A stretch of DNA of 64,000 bases, taken from positions 1 to 64,000 of the forward strand of contig FTLJ01000503.1 of assembly GCA_900155495.1 (NCBI GenBank), written 5' to 3'. The position numbers and the translations under genes were made by a program. Shown here piece by piece: positions 12,191 to 23,563 of the stretch. Numbering within the stretch: the first letter of the stretch is position 1; every line of letters begins with the position of its first letter. The notes under the pieces were generated by a model. It saw nothing but the letters and a program-made list of their open reading frames with translations, was not told the DNA's origin and made no database searches. This DNA comes from Porogramme epimiltina. Its lineage: Eukaryota > Basidiomycota > Agaricomycetes > Polyporales > Polyporaceae.

Positions 12191-14466
12191 GGTCGTGTAT
12201 CGCGAGATATGAGAGGTGGCTTTTCGAATGCCTGGACTATACCATGCTTAAATCAAGAGTGCTCCGTCCCGTTCCCCTCAGGACGCCCTCTACGAATGAC
12301 TCGCACCATCTGTTTGGCAACAGGAGATCTGTGGGTTGACAGCGAGCGTGCCATGTATTCAAATGATTATACCGCCCTCAAGGGGGCTATTCGGAGCATG
12401 AGATTCGCGGCGGCGACTTCCTCAGTTCAGGGCGAATAGTATAGTAACACTGTAGGGTGCTTCCAGCGAAACATTTAGAGGCAATGCTTGAAAAGAGCAT
12501 GAAACATACCGAGGCTGACCGATTTGCTACCAATGCGGTGTTCTAGAGGTGTAGTACCGGTACCCTTGGGCTTGAAGAGACCGAGTGAGATCGGCAAGGA
12601 GAGGGCCGATGTGAATCGTCGTTGACGGTCAGCCCAAAAGTGAAATACGTACGGGCGTCCCGGTGGTCCACGCATTGCCGATCCATGCCAACAATGCGAG
12701 TCAAGGCTGCGGAGGGGCGATGCGCACGCCTAAAGGTGATCGTCGAGCTACCATCGGTCTCAAGCGGGCATGTTAATCGAGTGTTGGGACTGCAGAAACT
12801 CAAAAGTTAGTGTCCGCTCATGTGGTTTTAAGGCACTGCTCGCTGACCGACAGAGTGAATCTGACATATGGATGGCGGATAGGGGTGCTAAGCTGTGATG
12901 CAATGAGCCTCTGAATGTGGAATCAGGATGTACATCGAGCACAGCGTTTAACATTTTCCGCTAATAGTACGCTGCACACACAGTGCTACGCTCCCACATC
13001 GGCCTACTATTTCTGCTGTCACGGAGTCGACGACATCACCGCAATACCCGCAGTGGTGCACCGCTTGTGAGTTGAATCTGCGATAGCACCGCAGTGTCGT
13101 GACCAGTGCAAAGGAGCTACAGCGACTCAATTAGCGTTCAATCCCATCTCTATTTCAAAATGAATATACATACATACATACACCTCATGAACGCGAACTA
13201 CTACTGAGAAGGCAAACGGGCGATGTGACGGCACATATTTGACACGTATATAGAATGCGACTATGATTCCTAATGAAGCTTCTCATTTCTCGCCGACAAA
13301 AGCCCCACAATGCATATAGTCCAACGAAAACGCACTATGGTTAGGCGCCTTCTATCCTTTCCAGCTATGATCGCTGGTCTCCGCCTGTCACTTTATGTAT
13401 ACCGCATCCACCGTCAAATGCGCAATGTATGTTGACGTAGCCTAGTCTCAAAGTGGTAGTTTCCGAGTCACGTCTACGCGCCAAAGAATGGCGGTGATGA
13501 CCTAGAGGAAAGGCCTAAAGGAAAGAGCCCACAATGTATGGTGGGGAAGAGCGCGTAAAGCGTTGGCACAAAGTTCGTTGTGGAAGAATGGGAGCGAAGT
13601 AGGAGAGAAGGTGTCAAAAGGGCACAAGGGATACCTTCAGTCACCGAAAAAATGCTGCGCAAGGAAGCGAGGTGCCTCCCAAGCATGCCACTATTGTGAC
13701 ACCGAGAAATGGTTGGGTCAGGTAGGAAGCTACTAAGGTAGCAGATTTCACTACACACCTGCGTCCAAGACACCTGTGACCCTATCGTCCTTCCCGAAAC
13801 GGCGCATCTCCGGAATATACAGTCGTATGGCGACAAAGGCACTGACTTGCTTTGTCCAGGTACGATTTCGACCAAATGTCCAAACTTTCAGTGTAATCTT
13901 GAGTGGGCCGTTGCCGGGGTCAACCGAGGGCTGCAAATCGATTTCGACGAGGTCAAAAGGAGGACAGATAAAGGTCGGAGACCGTGTACGCTGTAGCCTG
14001 TAGAGGAGTCGAGGTGACTGGCGTGCGGAGCAGTTCAAGGCCGACAAGCGGAGTTTCTCGGCTTCTCGGCCACCTCAGCCACAGCCAATATGGCCACGTT
14101 AAGCGCCCCACCTCATTCCAAACGATCTTCGACCAGCCCGTCAGGACAATGATGTCTTTGCTGGATAGTGTATATATAGTAGTAGATAGAAATGTTCTTT
14201 TTCATTGGTTTCGCATTCCTCTCAAATGTGATCGCGCTGGCTAAGTGACTTCAAGTCCACCGCAGCGCCGTTTACAAGACTTTCGCGCCAGAGCCTCGAC
14301 TTGAAGGCTTTTGCGAAATACTACAGCATCCAAATCTCGGAGAAATGTGCAGGTATTTTCTGCTGCAATGCCTCTGTTTTCATCACATCTTACTGGATCA
14401 TAGTGGATGAGTTAACATCAGATTTCGTCTAAGGGAATGGTTCACAACGTACCATTACAGTGATTA
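12191..14466. other. Long intergenic region between the two DUF6533 genes
   Basis: Several open frames of 60-133 codons exist on both strands (for example 13474-13875 on the minus strand). None has recognisable motifs or splice signals. The only clear feature is a short CATA microsatellite. Confidence 0.5.
13165..13182. repeat. CATA tetranucleotide microsatellite
   Basis: About four tandem copies of a CATA/TACA unit. Too short to have any evident function. Confidence 0.7.
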
Positions 14467-16255
14467 CTAGGCTTCCTCCACCGTAATACCGTTATCGTTC
14501 TCCGTATTCTGAGCGATGACATCGCTCTCTTCATTTGCGCTTTTTGTGAAGACAGTTCTGCCGGTGTACTCTGTCGTCGAGTCTTCCTGAGTGTCCGAAT
14601 TATCCTCAAGTTCACCGACGTTGTCGATTCCATCCATGATATCGCCAGGCTCGATATGTGCGCCGAAGGAGCCGATCACTCTCGCGAATATGAGGGAATC
14701 TTGGCCTTGCGCTGGGAGCGATACAGAAGTTCCCCCCTTCACTGCTTTTTGGCTCGCGGCTTGAAGGTGGAGGAGGAAGCGAGAAACGAGTATCGATGTA
14801 ATCCTATGAATATATGAGGAGGGTCTCGAAGATCGAGGTAGCAATATGATTGGCGTACGGGTCTGTGTATGCTGTTACATAGCTAGCGGATGAGAAGGTG
14901 TACTTGATCTATTAAGTGGGTCATGGAATGTGAGTGAATACGACTAGAGCATGCACAGGACGTATATTCTCACCGAAAGGAAGGTAAAGAGGAGGTGAAG
15001 CGCGTTGAGGAAGAGAAGGACACTGAACCAAGATGTAAGTTGACGATTTGGCAGGTAAAGGAGGCTATTACACGAAGAAAATCACCCCTATATTTAGATA
15101 GAGGCAGTGAGAAATAGATGCAAACCATCAGGCAGAACTAGATTGAAGTACCGTCACTTAGGAGAACATCTGCAAGTGTCTCTCTTCCGAGTAGTCCTCG
15201 GTAGCGAGTCGGCCTTCGTAAGGTGTGAAATGTGATTGCTAGGAGGATGATATCGGCTCCCATGTAGCAGGTCCGCGATATGATAACGACTACGGGTATA
15301 AATGTTGTCAGTATTGCTCCATGGCCTCCGCATTGACGGCGTACACCTATTGAGTTGCGCGGTTAGTAACGGCGTCGCTTTTCATGAGATAAATGGTTTG
15401 TACTTTTGGGCAAGTGCCTCCGAGACGGTCGAGAAGTCTTCCAAACCCAAACCCGAGATGAAAGCGCAAGTGTACGATGTCACTCGAGACTATGCCTTCA
15501 TTGTTAGTCTGATAGCAAAATCAGCCCCTGTAGCGACGTACCATATTAATCCCAAACGGGACTATCTCTAGTGAGAAGACGAAGAGAGCTAAGGCGATGC
15601 TCCTGCTTAGTGCGAAAGCTCGGAGCCCTGAAAACGCTGTGTCGCAGGGGTTTGAAGTGAGCCTCTACCATGGCGACACTATTGCAAGCTAAGGGTCACA
15701 CGTACATGCGAATATGAAGTCTGGCATTGTGTCGAGAGCCAAGCCTGCTCGAGTATAGGAGAGACAGCTGCACGACGTATCGATAAGCGTCAGGATCAGG
15801 CCTACAAACGTCTACCATACCTCTAAATTTATAGTCAGTGGACGGAACCCCGTCAGAAGTATGAAGACGACGAACCTGTACAGTTTGCGGAGGTGTAAAG
15901 TCGAGCCAGTTGGAGTAAGCGGCATTAGCTAATACGATATACCGATTCAAGAAGAAAAAGGCAGCGGCAGCGGTGAATTTTTTCCGCCAGAAGAGGTTCA
16001 CTTCGGCGCCAAATGTAATGAGGTATTCATATGCTAGCAGTGCTATGACGTGCAAAACTGAGAAAAAGTTTGGATGTATCATGAACGATTGAAGTAGGTG
16101 CTTACGTAGTACCGCGCATGTCACCAGATTTGAGGTAAAGCTACGGCGAAGTAATATGTATGACTGTGAGCATCCGGGACAGTACGATCATTGTGAATCG
16201 CGTACGTCGCACTGGCTTCTTCGATAATAATGGCGGGGGGTAGGCTGGAGTCCAT
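14467..16255 (-). CDS. DUF6533-family seven-TM protein B
   Basis: Minus-strand paralogue of the gene at 10.5-12.2 kb. A likely start at 16255 gives MDSSLPPAIIIEEASAT. Splicing leads to FTSNLVTCAVL, then after a GTAAGC...CAG intron to HVIALLAYEYLITFGAEVNL, the DUF6533 core, and FFFLNRYIVLANAAYSNW. Downstream exons include VQLSLLYSSRLGSRHNARL. The last part has ITSILVSRFLLHLQAASQ and IFARVIGSFGAHIEPGD, then an acidic tail ending TVEEA at 14467. The family is membrane-bound and functionally uncharacterised. The C-terminal sequences of genes A and B align clearly (SRF-x-x-HLQAS and RVIGS-x-G), supporting an old tandem duplication. The start and the middle exons are tentative. Confidence 0.7.
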
Positions 16256-16469
16256 AGCAGAAAAATGTGAGTGAGAGTACAAGCACATTGCCTCGGCCGG
16301 AGCTTTGCATTTATACTCGGCAGAAGGGCTTGACCAAAATACCTAGAGCGCTCTGTCGAAGTGGTATTCAATTATGAAAACTTCAGCTTCACGTCGTCAA
16401 TCGAAGGCTACGCCTCCGATCTGTCAACCCTATCCCCAGTATGGAGAAAGGCGATGTTGCGCTCCAACT

Positions 16470-17051
16470 CTATGCCGAGGTAGCCAGCCGCCCTAGCTTA
16501 ATGGCTCGCTCCATGTTCGGTCGGACCTCGGGAACCAAGAGTACGAACGTTCTGGGGAGGAATAATATTCCGCCTACTGCATGGACACAAAGAACCAAAT
16601 GGCCTATTGGTGGATAAAACGGAGCATGGTAAGTATAGACCGACAGAAGGGGGGCGATACTCATCAGTATTCTTGCGGTAGCTGTAAACCGCCTACCGGC
16701 TCCTTGCTTTAACCATGTTTCGCCTCTGTTCACGCAGCTTTACGGGCTTCTGGGGACCTCCTGTAACTCGGTCACCAGGACAATGTTAGGGGCCCCGAGC
16801 TCGAGACGGTGCAAATTGGGGTTTGTGAAGCGACGACGAATCTTCAATGACGAAAAGCGTTGTGATGACCTGTAGACTGCGCAGCTACTCGTTGATTGAT
16901 AGCACTGAATGGGATTTAGGGGGGGGCTTACTCGGTCTCGCCGTAGCCAGAGGCGTGCCCTACTACTCCGGTATGAGACCGTTTGCGGCCCAGGTGCGGC
17001 CCTTGTAAACTCTAACATGGACAACGTAGGGGCAGACCTATTATAAGCCAC
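16470..17051 (-). pseudogene. Possible decayed F-box/LRR-like fragment
   Basis: Two out-of-frame minus-strand stretches, NPNLHRLELGAPNIVLV (near 16770-16820) and RTFVLLVPEVRPNMERAI (near 16500-16550), have the leucine-rich rhythm of the F-box-like gene at 5.9-7.0 kb. Compare LHTLKLDAPHIVLEG there. They are separated by stops and no complete gene can be built. I take this as a remnant of a related gene. The evidence is only similarity by eye. Confidence 0.3.
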
Positions 17052-17467
17052 CGGGAGAGTATTTTATGTCGGTGAGCACGTCAGAGGGGATCGGTGTGTC
17101 CTAAGTCCTTGGTGTGAGAGCGATTCTGGGGGTATGAACGAGCATTGAAGCGATAACATGAATGCATGAAGCGATCCTGTAGCTGACCGGTGGCGCATCT
17201 GAAGGCACGTCCGTGGGCGAAAGTGTCAAATTACTGGACACGTAGGGCTATTCATGGGCACTGTCTCGATATTGCACGCAGTGATGCTGTAGATGAGCTC
17301 CAAGAAGCAGCCTTGGTGCTTTCTTTGAGCGTCGTTCTAGGAATAGAACATTGGTGCCGTCCGCTTCGCTTCTGGATTCATGGGTATAATCGTCATAACG
17401 CTCACTAAACGCCGTACAAAGCAATGTAACCGAATGACGACACCGACGACGCACCATACACCACCCA

Positions 17468-19576
17468 TTACCACGAGCCCCTCACCGCTTCCAGCCGCTG
17501 CTCGATCCCAGCACCCGCCAGCGCGTCCTCTACATCCACCTTCCACTCCGCCCTCATGTCCACGTCAAAGTCTCCAAAGTTGTTTGGACTCCCGAGAAAC
17601 GCGCCCTCGCGCTCTCCCCAGCCGCGCGACACAATCTCCTCGACGCGACTAAGCGCCGTCCGGCGCGCGACGTAGCGCTCCGCGGCGGTCGTGCCCCGCC
17701 CGGACGGCGCAGAGCCCAACTGGGCCTCGTCTTCTCCCTCTTGCTCAGACGCCGAGTACGCAGAGTCGGTCGTGTCGCCGCGCTCGGCCGTCTTGGGCGG
17801 AACTGGAGGAGGGGCGTCGGCGTCGGCGTGCCTTGCCTTCTTGAGCTTTCCGCGGAACGGTGCTGCGACGCCCGTGGGCGTAGACGGGAACGGCATCAGG
17901 GGAGGCTGGCGCGCCGTGTGGAGCTTGTTCGCGACGCGGCTGTGGTCACGCTTCACATGTGGCTTTCCCGCTTGAGGCTTCGGAGAGGCGGCAGAGACCG
18001 AGGGTGTGAACTGGAGGAGCGTGAGCGAGGGCGACGAGCCGAAGCAGAGCTGCGCGTCGAGGGGGGGAGACACTACGCAACGCGGGCTCGCGGGAAGCAC
18101 AGAAGAGTCGACGCGCGGGAGAGCTGGCGCAGGGCGCGGAAGCGGGGAGGGCGATGTGGTAGGCTCGGTGGAGGCGGGGGTTGACGGCTGGGTACGGATG
18201 GCGCAGCCCGCTTCGGTCGGGAGGAACGGGCTGTTGCGTTTGTCCTCCGCAGTGCGACGCACGGGCTTGGGAGTAAACTTGTCTGAGGGATCACGGGGAA
18301 CGGTGGAGGTCGCCTTCGTCGGGGTCCGCGAGAGGCAGACACGCATGCCGTCGTCGTCGTGCAGAACACCAGACTCTGGGTCCTCGAGAAAGATGCGGAA
18401 ACCGGGAGGAGAGTTCACGGGCTGAGAATCTTGTCGGGACACCGTCGGCCGTCGTGATGGGGTTTCTGCGGGGGTGGGCGGGTTGGTCTCGGTCCTCCTT
18501 TGAATCGACCGCGAAGGAGTGAGGAACTGGTCGTGCTTCCCCGTTTCGTCTGTGTCTTCGGTGTGGCCGCGCTCATAGATGGCTCGGGGTCGACGAAGGG
18601 TTCCGAACTTGAGACGATCGAGGATTCCGCGTCTGATGGATTTGTGCCGGATGGTCTCGTAAGGGACAGCGTCCTCGCCGTCACTTGTCGTATCGTAGGG
18701 ACCAGGGGAAGTGACCTGCCGAGAACTTGTGCGCATGGTGCCGCGTCGCGATACGGAAGCGGGAGAGGTGAAGCGGTTAGGGGTAGAGAGGAAGGGGTCT
18801 TCTTCAGCGTTGTCCCTGGCAGGGGAAGGCAGGGGAGGGATAGAGGTCGAAGATTCGGGATCCACGTGACCGTGGCCGGATTCTTGATGAACCTGAAGAA
18901 GGGAATGCCTACTTGACTGGGAAGACGTGGGGTCCGCCGGTACAGGCAGTCCATCGGGAACGGTCGGGCCTCGCCGCAAAACGGAAGGCGCAGTGTATAC
19001 CGGGCCAGGCTTGAGTACGGAACCGTGCTTCTGGGACGGTCGGAGGTACCGATATAAGAACCAGGTCATCGCGCCCCCTGCCACAGCGCCCAAAACCGCG
19101 AAGAGCGGCGCGAGGTAGGCGATGTTGAAGTTTGAGCTTTGAGATTGACGAGTCCTGTTGAGGCTAACGGAGGAGCTGCTGCTTTGGGGTGGAAGTGCAG
19201 TGATCCGAGTGAGTGGCCCGGACGAGGTTGAAGATGGCGAGAGTGTAGAAGTTGTTGGAGGCGAGGCTGTCGCCATCGCTAGCGATTGGGCGCCTGGCGT
19301 CATGATTTCTGGGGAAGTGGATAAAGATGTAGGAGCGCTGCTGGCCATCGTGCTTGTCATTTCACCCCAATCGGCGTAAGATGGATACGGCCACCAGTTG
19401 ACGGACGTTGAAGGAGGGATTTGACGCGCAAGCAGGGAGAGTGAGGATGAAGGCAACGCACTACCAGCTGGATGTCCGAAAGCAAGACCCGACATGACGA
19501 TGGATACATAGACCATAGCGAAAACGCGGGGCCACGGAGATGACCCGCAAACCTCAGCCCGCGAAGAGAAGTGCAT
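17468..19576 (-). CDS. Single-pass membrane protein with Ser/Thr/Pro-rich body, 702 aa
   Basis: Uninterrupted 702-codon frame on the minus strand. An N-terminal hydrophobic signal (VFAMVYVSIVMSGLAFGHPAG) precedes a short extracellular part with NWWPYPSYADWGEM and a long Ser/Thr-rich stretch likely to be O-glycosylated. One transmembrane helix follows at about residues 150-175 (YLAPLFAVLGAVAGGAMTWF), then YRYLRP and a roughly 500-residue cytosolic region rich in Pro, Ser, Thr and Arg with little predicted structure. The C-terminus has a compact acidic block, NNFGDFDVDMRAEWKVDVED, suggesting a conserved interaction site. The architecture resembles fungal cell-wall sensor or mid2-like proteins, but no WSC or cysteine-rich domain is visible, so a sensor role is only a possibility. 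The start is the first Met before the signal. Confidence 0.8.
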   Translation of the reverse strand: MHFSSRAEVCGSSPWPRVFAMVYVSIVMSGLAFGHPAGSALPSSSLSLLARQIPPSTSVNWWPYPSYADWGEMTSTMASSAPTSLSTSPEIMTPGAQSLAMATASPPTTSTLSPSSTSSGPLTRITALPPQSSSSSVSLNRTRQSQSSNFNIAYLAPLFAVLGAVAGGAMTWFLYRYLRPSQKHGSVLKPGPVYTAPSVLRRGPTVPDGLPVPADPTSSQSSRHSLLQVHQESGHGHVDPESSTSIPPLPSPARDNAEEDPFLSTPNRFTSPASVSRRGTMRTSSRQVTSPGPYDTTSDGEDAVPYETIRHKSIRRGILDRLKFGTLRRPRAIYERGHTEDTDETGKHDQFLTPSRSIQRRTETNPPTPAETPSRRPTVSRQDSQPVNSPPGFRIFLEDPESGVLHDDDGMRVCLSRTPTKATSTVPRDPSDKFTPKPVRRTAEDKRNSPFLPTEAGCAIRTQPSTPASTEPTTSPSPLPRPAPALPRVDSSVLPASPRCVVSPPLDAQLCFGSSPSLTLLQFTPSVSAASPKPQAGKPHVKRDHSRVANKLHTARQPPLMPFPSTPTGVAAPFRGKLKKARHADADAPPPVPPKTAERGDTTDSAYSASEQEGEDEAQLGSAPSGRGTTAAERYVARRTALSRVEEIVSRGWGEREGAFLGSPNNFGDFDVDMRAEWKVDVEDALAGAGIEQRLEAVRGSW

Positions 19577-20964
19577 CCTGGCGCCTGTAAGTGAACATAA
19601 ACGAGAGAAAGAAGCAAGTCAGCTTACATGGACAAGACAGCAGAGAGCGGATCAGAGCGCATTGGAGACCAGAGGACGTGGAGTTTGCGAAGTATGCTCA
19701 CCCCCGAGGCTGACATTCGAAACTGGGCTGGCCCATGCGGCTGGTCAGCCAACTTGAAGACACAACATCACCATCGGTACTCACCTTTCTCAGATGCCTC
19801 TGTTGCATATGCACTCCACTATCCCGTTACCCATGTCGTCCATCCAAACCGCTTCATAAGGAATCAAGAAAAGGATGAGCACTGGGCTGCACCCCACCAG
19901 TTACCGTGGACAGGGTGATCAGGGCTAATTTGTCCTTCAACCTTCAGCCTTCATCTTCAGAGCGTAAGCAGCATGCGAGGTGCATTTGAAGATGAGTGCA
20001 TGTGCTGGAGCCACATCTGAGGGGACTGGTGCGGGCAAGTAGGAGAGCATGGGAGCATGAGCTGCCTAATAGGCAGGAGACAACTCACGAAGCGCGTCCC
20101 CGACGCGCTGCGAGTTGCGACGACTGACCAAAATCACGTGAGTGGACGGTGTGTCAGCGCCGCAGCCCGTGAGAATAAATGCCCGATTAAGAACTCGTTT
20201 ACCGGACACCAGTTCGGCAAGCGCCACAGAGCCCTAGCTCTTCCTTCATTCAAAGCGAATGATTGCACTCGGTGGTACTATGAGAACGTTTTTGAGCACT
20301 TTATATCCACTTATATAACTTTGATTGACCTGCATCTTATTATGGAAAAGTCTGTTTCAAATTTCACTGCGGTCCGCAACATACGATATGTATCCATGAA
20401 ACTCTTTCTGAATCGTCTTACCCTATGTATACGTATTTGAGAGCGCGCTGTACGCTATGACATGATTTTGCGCCATATTTAACAACTACTGCGATCCCAA
20501 GAATCACGATCGCGCATCGCAGAGCACAGCCTTCCGTGCTATGGTTCATGGAAACAAATTGGCGCTTGCCACCGAAGTTGCAAGAACACCATCCATATCG
20601 TGCAGCAGGCACCATGTTAGTCTCAACCGAGACGCCTCACTACCGCGGTATCCCTCGCTATGGATCCAAAATATTTGCCTACTTCTTCGTCTTGAGCTCA
20701 ACTGCCTTCCGCAGACTCCCTGAGTTGCCGTAAGCTGTAAGGTGATACTGCGGGCCGGGCAAGTGTCTCACACCAAATATACGGAAGTATAAAGACGTAA
20801 CTGATTGCACGGATGACTGTTTCAGACATAGCATCGACCGACTATGCTGAACTAGTGAAACTTTGACCCCGATATTTTCCCAGTCTACAATCCAACTCAG
20901 ATGGCGAGTACTTAAGGGACATGTTCGAAGAGACTGGAAAGGACTCATATTTCGCCCCCTAGTC
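19577..20964. other. Intergenic region
   Basis: No gene is supported. Reading frames reach 127 codons (20057-20440) but are compositionally unlike the neighbouring genes and lack splice context. It contains the promoter of the membrane-protein gene on its left and of the first small peptide gene on its right. Confidence 0.45.
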
Positions 20965-21169
20965 ATGGACCTCAAATCTATTCTCTTTACTGTCTATCTA
21001 TTCTATCTCGTCTCTCTGGGGCAAGGTACCCCTATCCCACACGCCGCCGAAGAAGGTGAGAAACGCATGATATACTGTCGATGACGTTTTGTATTGCAGC
21101 AGGCAGAGTCCACTAAAGCCATTGGATATAGGTGCCGACTTCGGAAGCGGGATGGAGTGGTTATCTTAA
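20965..21169 (+). CDS. Small secreted peptide 1, Trp-Leu family (42 aa)
   Basis: Two-exon gene not visible as a single frame. Exon 1 (20965-21055) encodes a signal peptide, MDLKSILFTVYLFYLVSLG, and TPIPHAAEE. A 76-base intron (GTGAGA...TATAG, 21056-21131, phase 1) leads to exon 2 (21132-21169), which reads GADFGSGMEWLS and stops. Cleavage before TPIP would release a mature peptide of about 20 residues without cysteines. It shares architecture with four other genes in the next 6 kb: signal exon, phase-1 intron, Pro just after the cleavage site and a C-terminal x-W-L core. The word AAGGGACAT lies upstream here and also upstream of peptide gene 3. Function is unknown. If the family grouping were wrong, this could be a chance frame, because it is very short. 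Confidence 0.6.
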
Positions 21170-22256
21170 TGAGTCATGATAAACAGCCTGGTGGGTTCTC
21201 CGGATTCGGACGCGGCTCCTTGTGACTTCTCCGCAATTAATGGTGCATACATCAGACCTGCAGTTGGACCCTTGTCAGTGCTTCCTCCGTCCCAACCTCC
21301 AAGCACATTCTAAACATGGCTCGACATCTACCTTCCAGGCACCAGACTTTGTCGCCCATAGTGTTCTTAGTCGTTCTCGCTATCATTTGAGACTCCTACT
21401 AGGCATAGTCCTATATTTTTATGTTATGGTTAACGTTGCTACTCGCGAGGGAGTGAGATTAGAGGCAGTATGCTAGACTCGCATACGTACCGGATGAGGG
21501 CTTCTACCTTACCAACGTCGAAGTACCTGTGAGAGAAGAGAGGCAAGCTTTGATGCCGACAGGCATTACTGGAATGCGATAACAAGTCATTATATGTTTG
21601 TTTTCACGAGTGTCCAACTGGATAATCGCTGCGTTGCGAGTCACTCAATACCGTATAGGCTTTGCTCCCTTTCGGCTACGTTTATAATTACACCGGAACG
21701 ACCCATCTTAGTGCAACCTGTACTCATCATCACCCGCAGTGCCGGGCCGGGCCCTGGCGGCTGTGATGGCGCGGGCCGGACTCGTGTTCACCGGAAACCT
21801 GCTTTTCCCTCGTTTCCGAGTGCTCTATTCCCTCGATATACCTCTTAGGAAGGCGTTCTAAAGTTCAGTGTGTGCTACATGCTTCCGTCATTCAAGCTCT
21901 GTTCATTAATATCTCGTGACCATAAGCAAGGAAGTCGTCCCCACGGAGATATTCTGCGCTTCCAGTCACCCCAAACTCTAATACGAGCGGAAACCTTACA
22001 CTTGTACGTATACGATCCTGCATACGTGTAGTCTTCAATGTTCTTCTCAGGTCCACTTTCAGATGATCATCGTATTAGGAGTAGGACGTAATCCTAATAT
22101 CTGCTACGGCTGTCTCGGCAATCAGTGGAGAGGCTGCGCTGCTGTTCGCACCCCGACTTCCATTCTCCCCTCCCCTGATGCAGCTTGCCCTCACAGGCTG
22201 CGGTTTCATCCCGTGGATTCCTTAAGCAGACCCGGAGCTTAAAAAATCTCAAAATC
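21170..22256. other. Spacer between peptide genes 1 and 2
   Basis: AT-rich to mixed sequence with a GC-rich block near 21740-21780. No gene was recognised. Confidence 0.45.
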
Positions 22257-22265
22257 GCCTATATA
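22257..22265 (+). promoter_or_regulatory. TATA-like box upstream of peptide gene 2
   Basis: CCTATATAA lies about 105 bases before the ATG at 22368, a position also seen for peptide gene 5 (TATAAA about 105 bases before its ATG). Confidence 0.5.
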
Positions 22266-22367
22266 ACGATACACAGGTTGCTTCCTTCATCTCTTGACCC
22301 CGCTGAGATTTCTTGTCAGTTACCTCTGCAGAGCTGCGGATTCAAAGAACCATCGGCACATTTGAAG

Positions 22368-22781
22368 ATGCTCACCACTACCGTCAAGGGCTTCGCGGCC
22401 TTCGCCCTCTTCGCTCTACTCGCGGGCGCTCTGTGTGCTTCTCCAGCGAACGCCGCGCCTGCCGGGGACAATGGTAAGCACTGTCCTCCGTTCCTACGTC
22501 CACCATCCCCACTCTATTGACTACTATCGTCTCCATTACCTGTCTACTGTGCTCTGCTGATACGACAGTTAGAAGAGGTAATGATACACTCTTACCTACA
22601 GCATATTTAGATCTAACTTATTTCGGATGGCAGAGATTGCTCGCGCCGGCGATGATGAAGGATTCAGACAGGACTCGGAATGGCTGTGGCAGCCAGAGGA
22701 ACGTCGTAGTATGTCTCTATGCTATCCTTTCAAAACGACTATGATTCTCATCTATTCTGCCCAAAAGCCATGGACGACTAA
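22368..22781 (+). CDS. Small secreted peptide 2, Trp-Leu family (about 64-67 aa)
   Basis: Exon 1 (22368-22473) encodes a strong signal peptide, beginning MLTTTVKGFAAFALFALLAG and continuing ALCASPANA, followed by APAGDN. Its phase-1 donor GTAAGC joins to 22634 either directly, through a 160-base intron, or through a 9-base micro-exon (VRR) at 22569-22577. The following exon reads IARAGDDEGFRQDSEWLWQP then EERR. A canonical GTATGT donor at 22709 and an AAAG acceptor at 22767 give a C-terminus TMDD, stop at 22779-22781. Without that last intron the frame runs to 22788. The EWLW core matches the x-W-L motif of the neighbouring peptides. A dibasic RR could be a protease site. Exon 1 is clear and the downstream splicing is the least certain part. 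Confidence 0.55.
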
Positions 22782-23253
22782 GCCGTAGTAGTGACTAGTG
22801 AGTAAAGCACTTCACTCATACACATTCTCGAAGACACTTCTAAGTTATGTGACTAGGTCCAGACTTCTCACGACTTGGAAGATCCGGAGGCTAAGGAGCA
22901 AGCGTAATAGCGAACCATAGGAGGATGCATCGCGTCGGTATCACAGAATTCTCAAGCTGTACAACTTACCTCGTGCTCCTATTGAACTGTTTATCACTGC
23001 CTCACTTCGATATGTCTGCTGGTCGAATTCTCGGTGACTGTGCTGTACTATCACATCTTTGCTGTCATGCGATATTGTGAGCTACTGAGATTGAAAGTTT
23101 TCTGCTCCCGTAGACGTGTCTGTACACATGGGTCATACTTCCAGGAAGATCTATTGATGGTATCATTCATATGCGAGAATTGCTTCACCTTAGCCTGTAA
23201 GGGACTGTTTGAGCATGCACCTGAACAACCCCATAGGATGAGATCTTGCTGTG
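22782..23253. other. Spacer between peptide genes 2 and 3
   Basis: No coding signal supported. Includes the 3' region of peptide gene 2 and the promoter of gene 3. Confidence 0.4.
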
Positions 23254-23268
23254 TATATAAGGGACATC
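23254..23268 (+). promoter_or_regulatory. TATA box and AAGGGACAT word upstream of peptide gene 3
   Basis: TATATAAGGGACAT lies about 80 bases before the ATG at 23338. The same TTAAGGGACAT arrangement precedes peptide gene 1 (near 20911-20921), suggesting a shared promoter. Confidence 0.5.
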
Positions 23269-23337
23269 CATTCGGAACAAGGAAATCCAGACATCCCTTT
23301 GGAGTCAACATTCCTTCGCACACACTCTCTTCATACT

Positions 23338-23563
23338 ATGAACACCTCCAATCAGTTTTTCGTTCTCCTCCTCTTATTCTCCCTCTTCCTCTATTCGACC
23401 AATGTGTCGTCCGCAGCCCCTATCATAGAATCCAGTATGTGTAATTCCAAGTTCTATTAGTACAGAAACAGCATACTAATTATATACTTCAGGGGAGGAG
23501 AGTCTCTCGCCCATTATAGATATGATATGGTTGGAGGTGACCGGTCGCCCTTCACAAGACTAG
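23338..23563 (+). CDS. Small secreted peptide 3, Trp-Leu family (55 aa)
   Basis: Exon 1 (23338-23434) encodes the signal peptide MNTSNQFFVLLLLFSLFLYS and TNVSSA, then APIIES. A 58-base phase-1 intron (GTATGT, branch ACTAAT, CAG; 23435-23492) leads to exon 2, which reads REESLSPIIDMIWLEVTG then RPSQD and a stop at 23561-23563. The predicted mature part is about 29 residues, acidic, with no Cys. WLE is shared exactly with peptides 4 and 5. The total of 55 residues equals peptide 4. A possible further intron after WLE would leave the protein ending in WLE. The close match in length, intron phase and motif to its neighbours is the main evidence that it is a gene. Function is unknown. Confidence 0.7.

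Noticed and set aside
13474..13875. 133-codon minus-strand frame between the DUF6533 genes
   Set aside because: No recognisable feature. Could be chance or a relic, with nothing to support a gene call.
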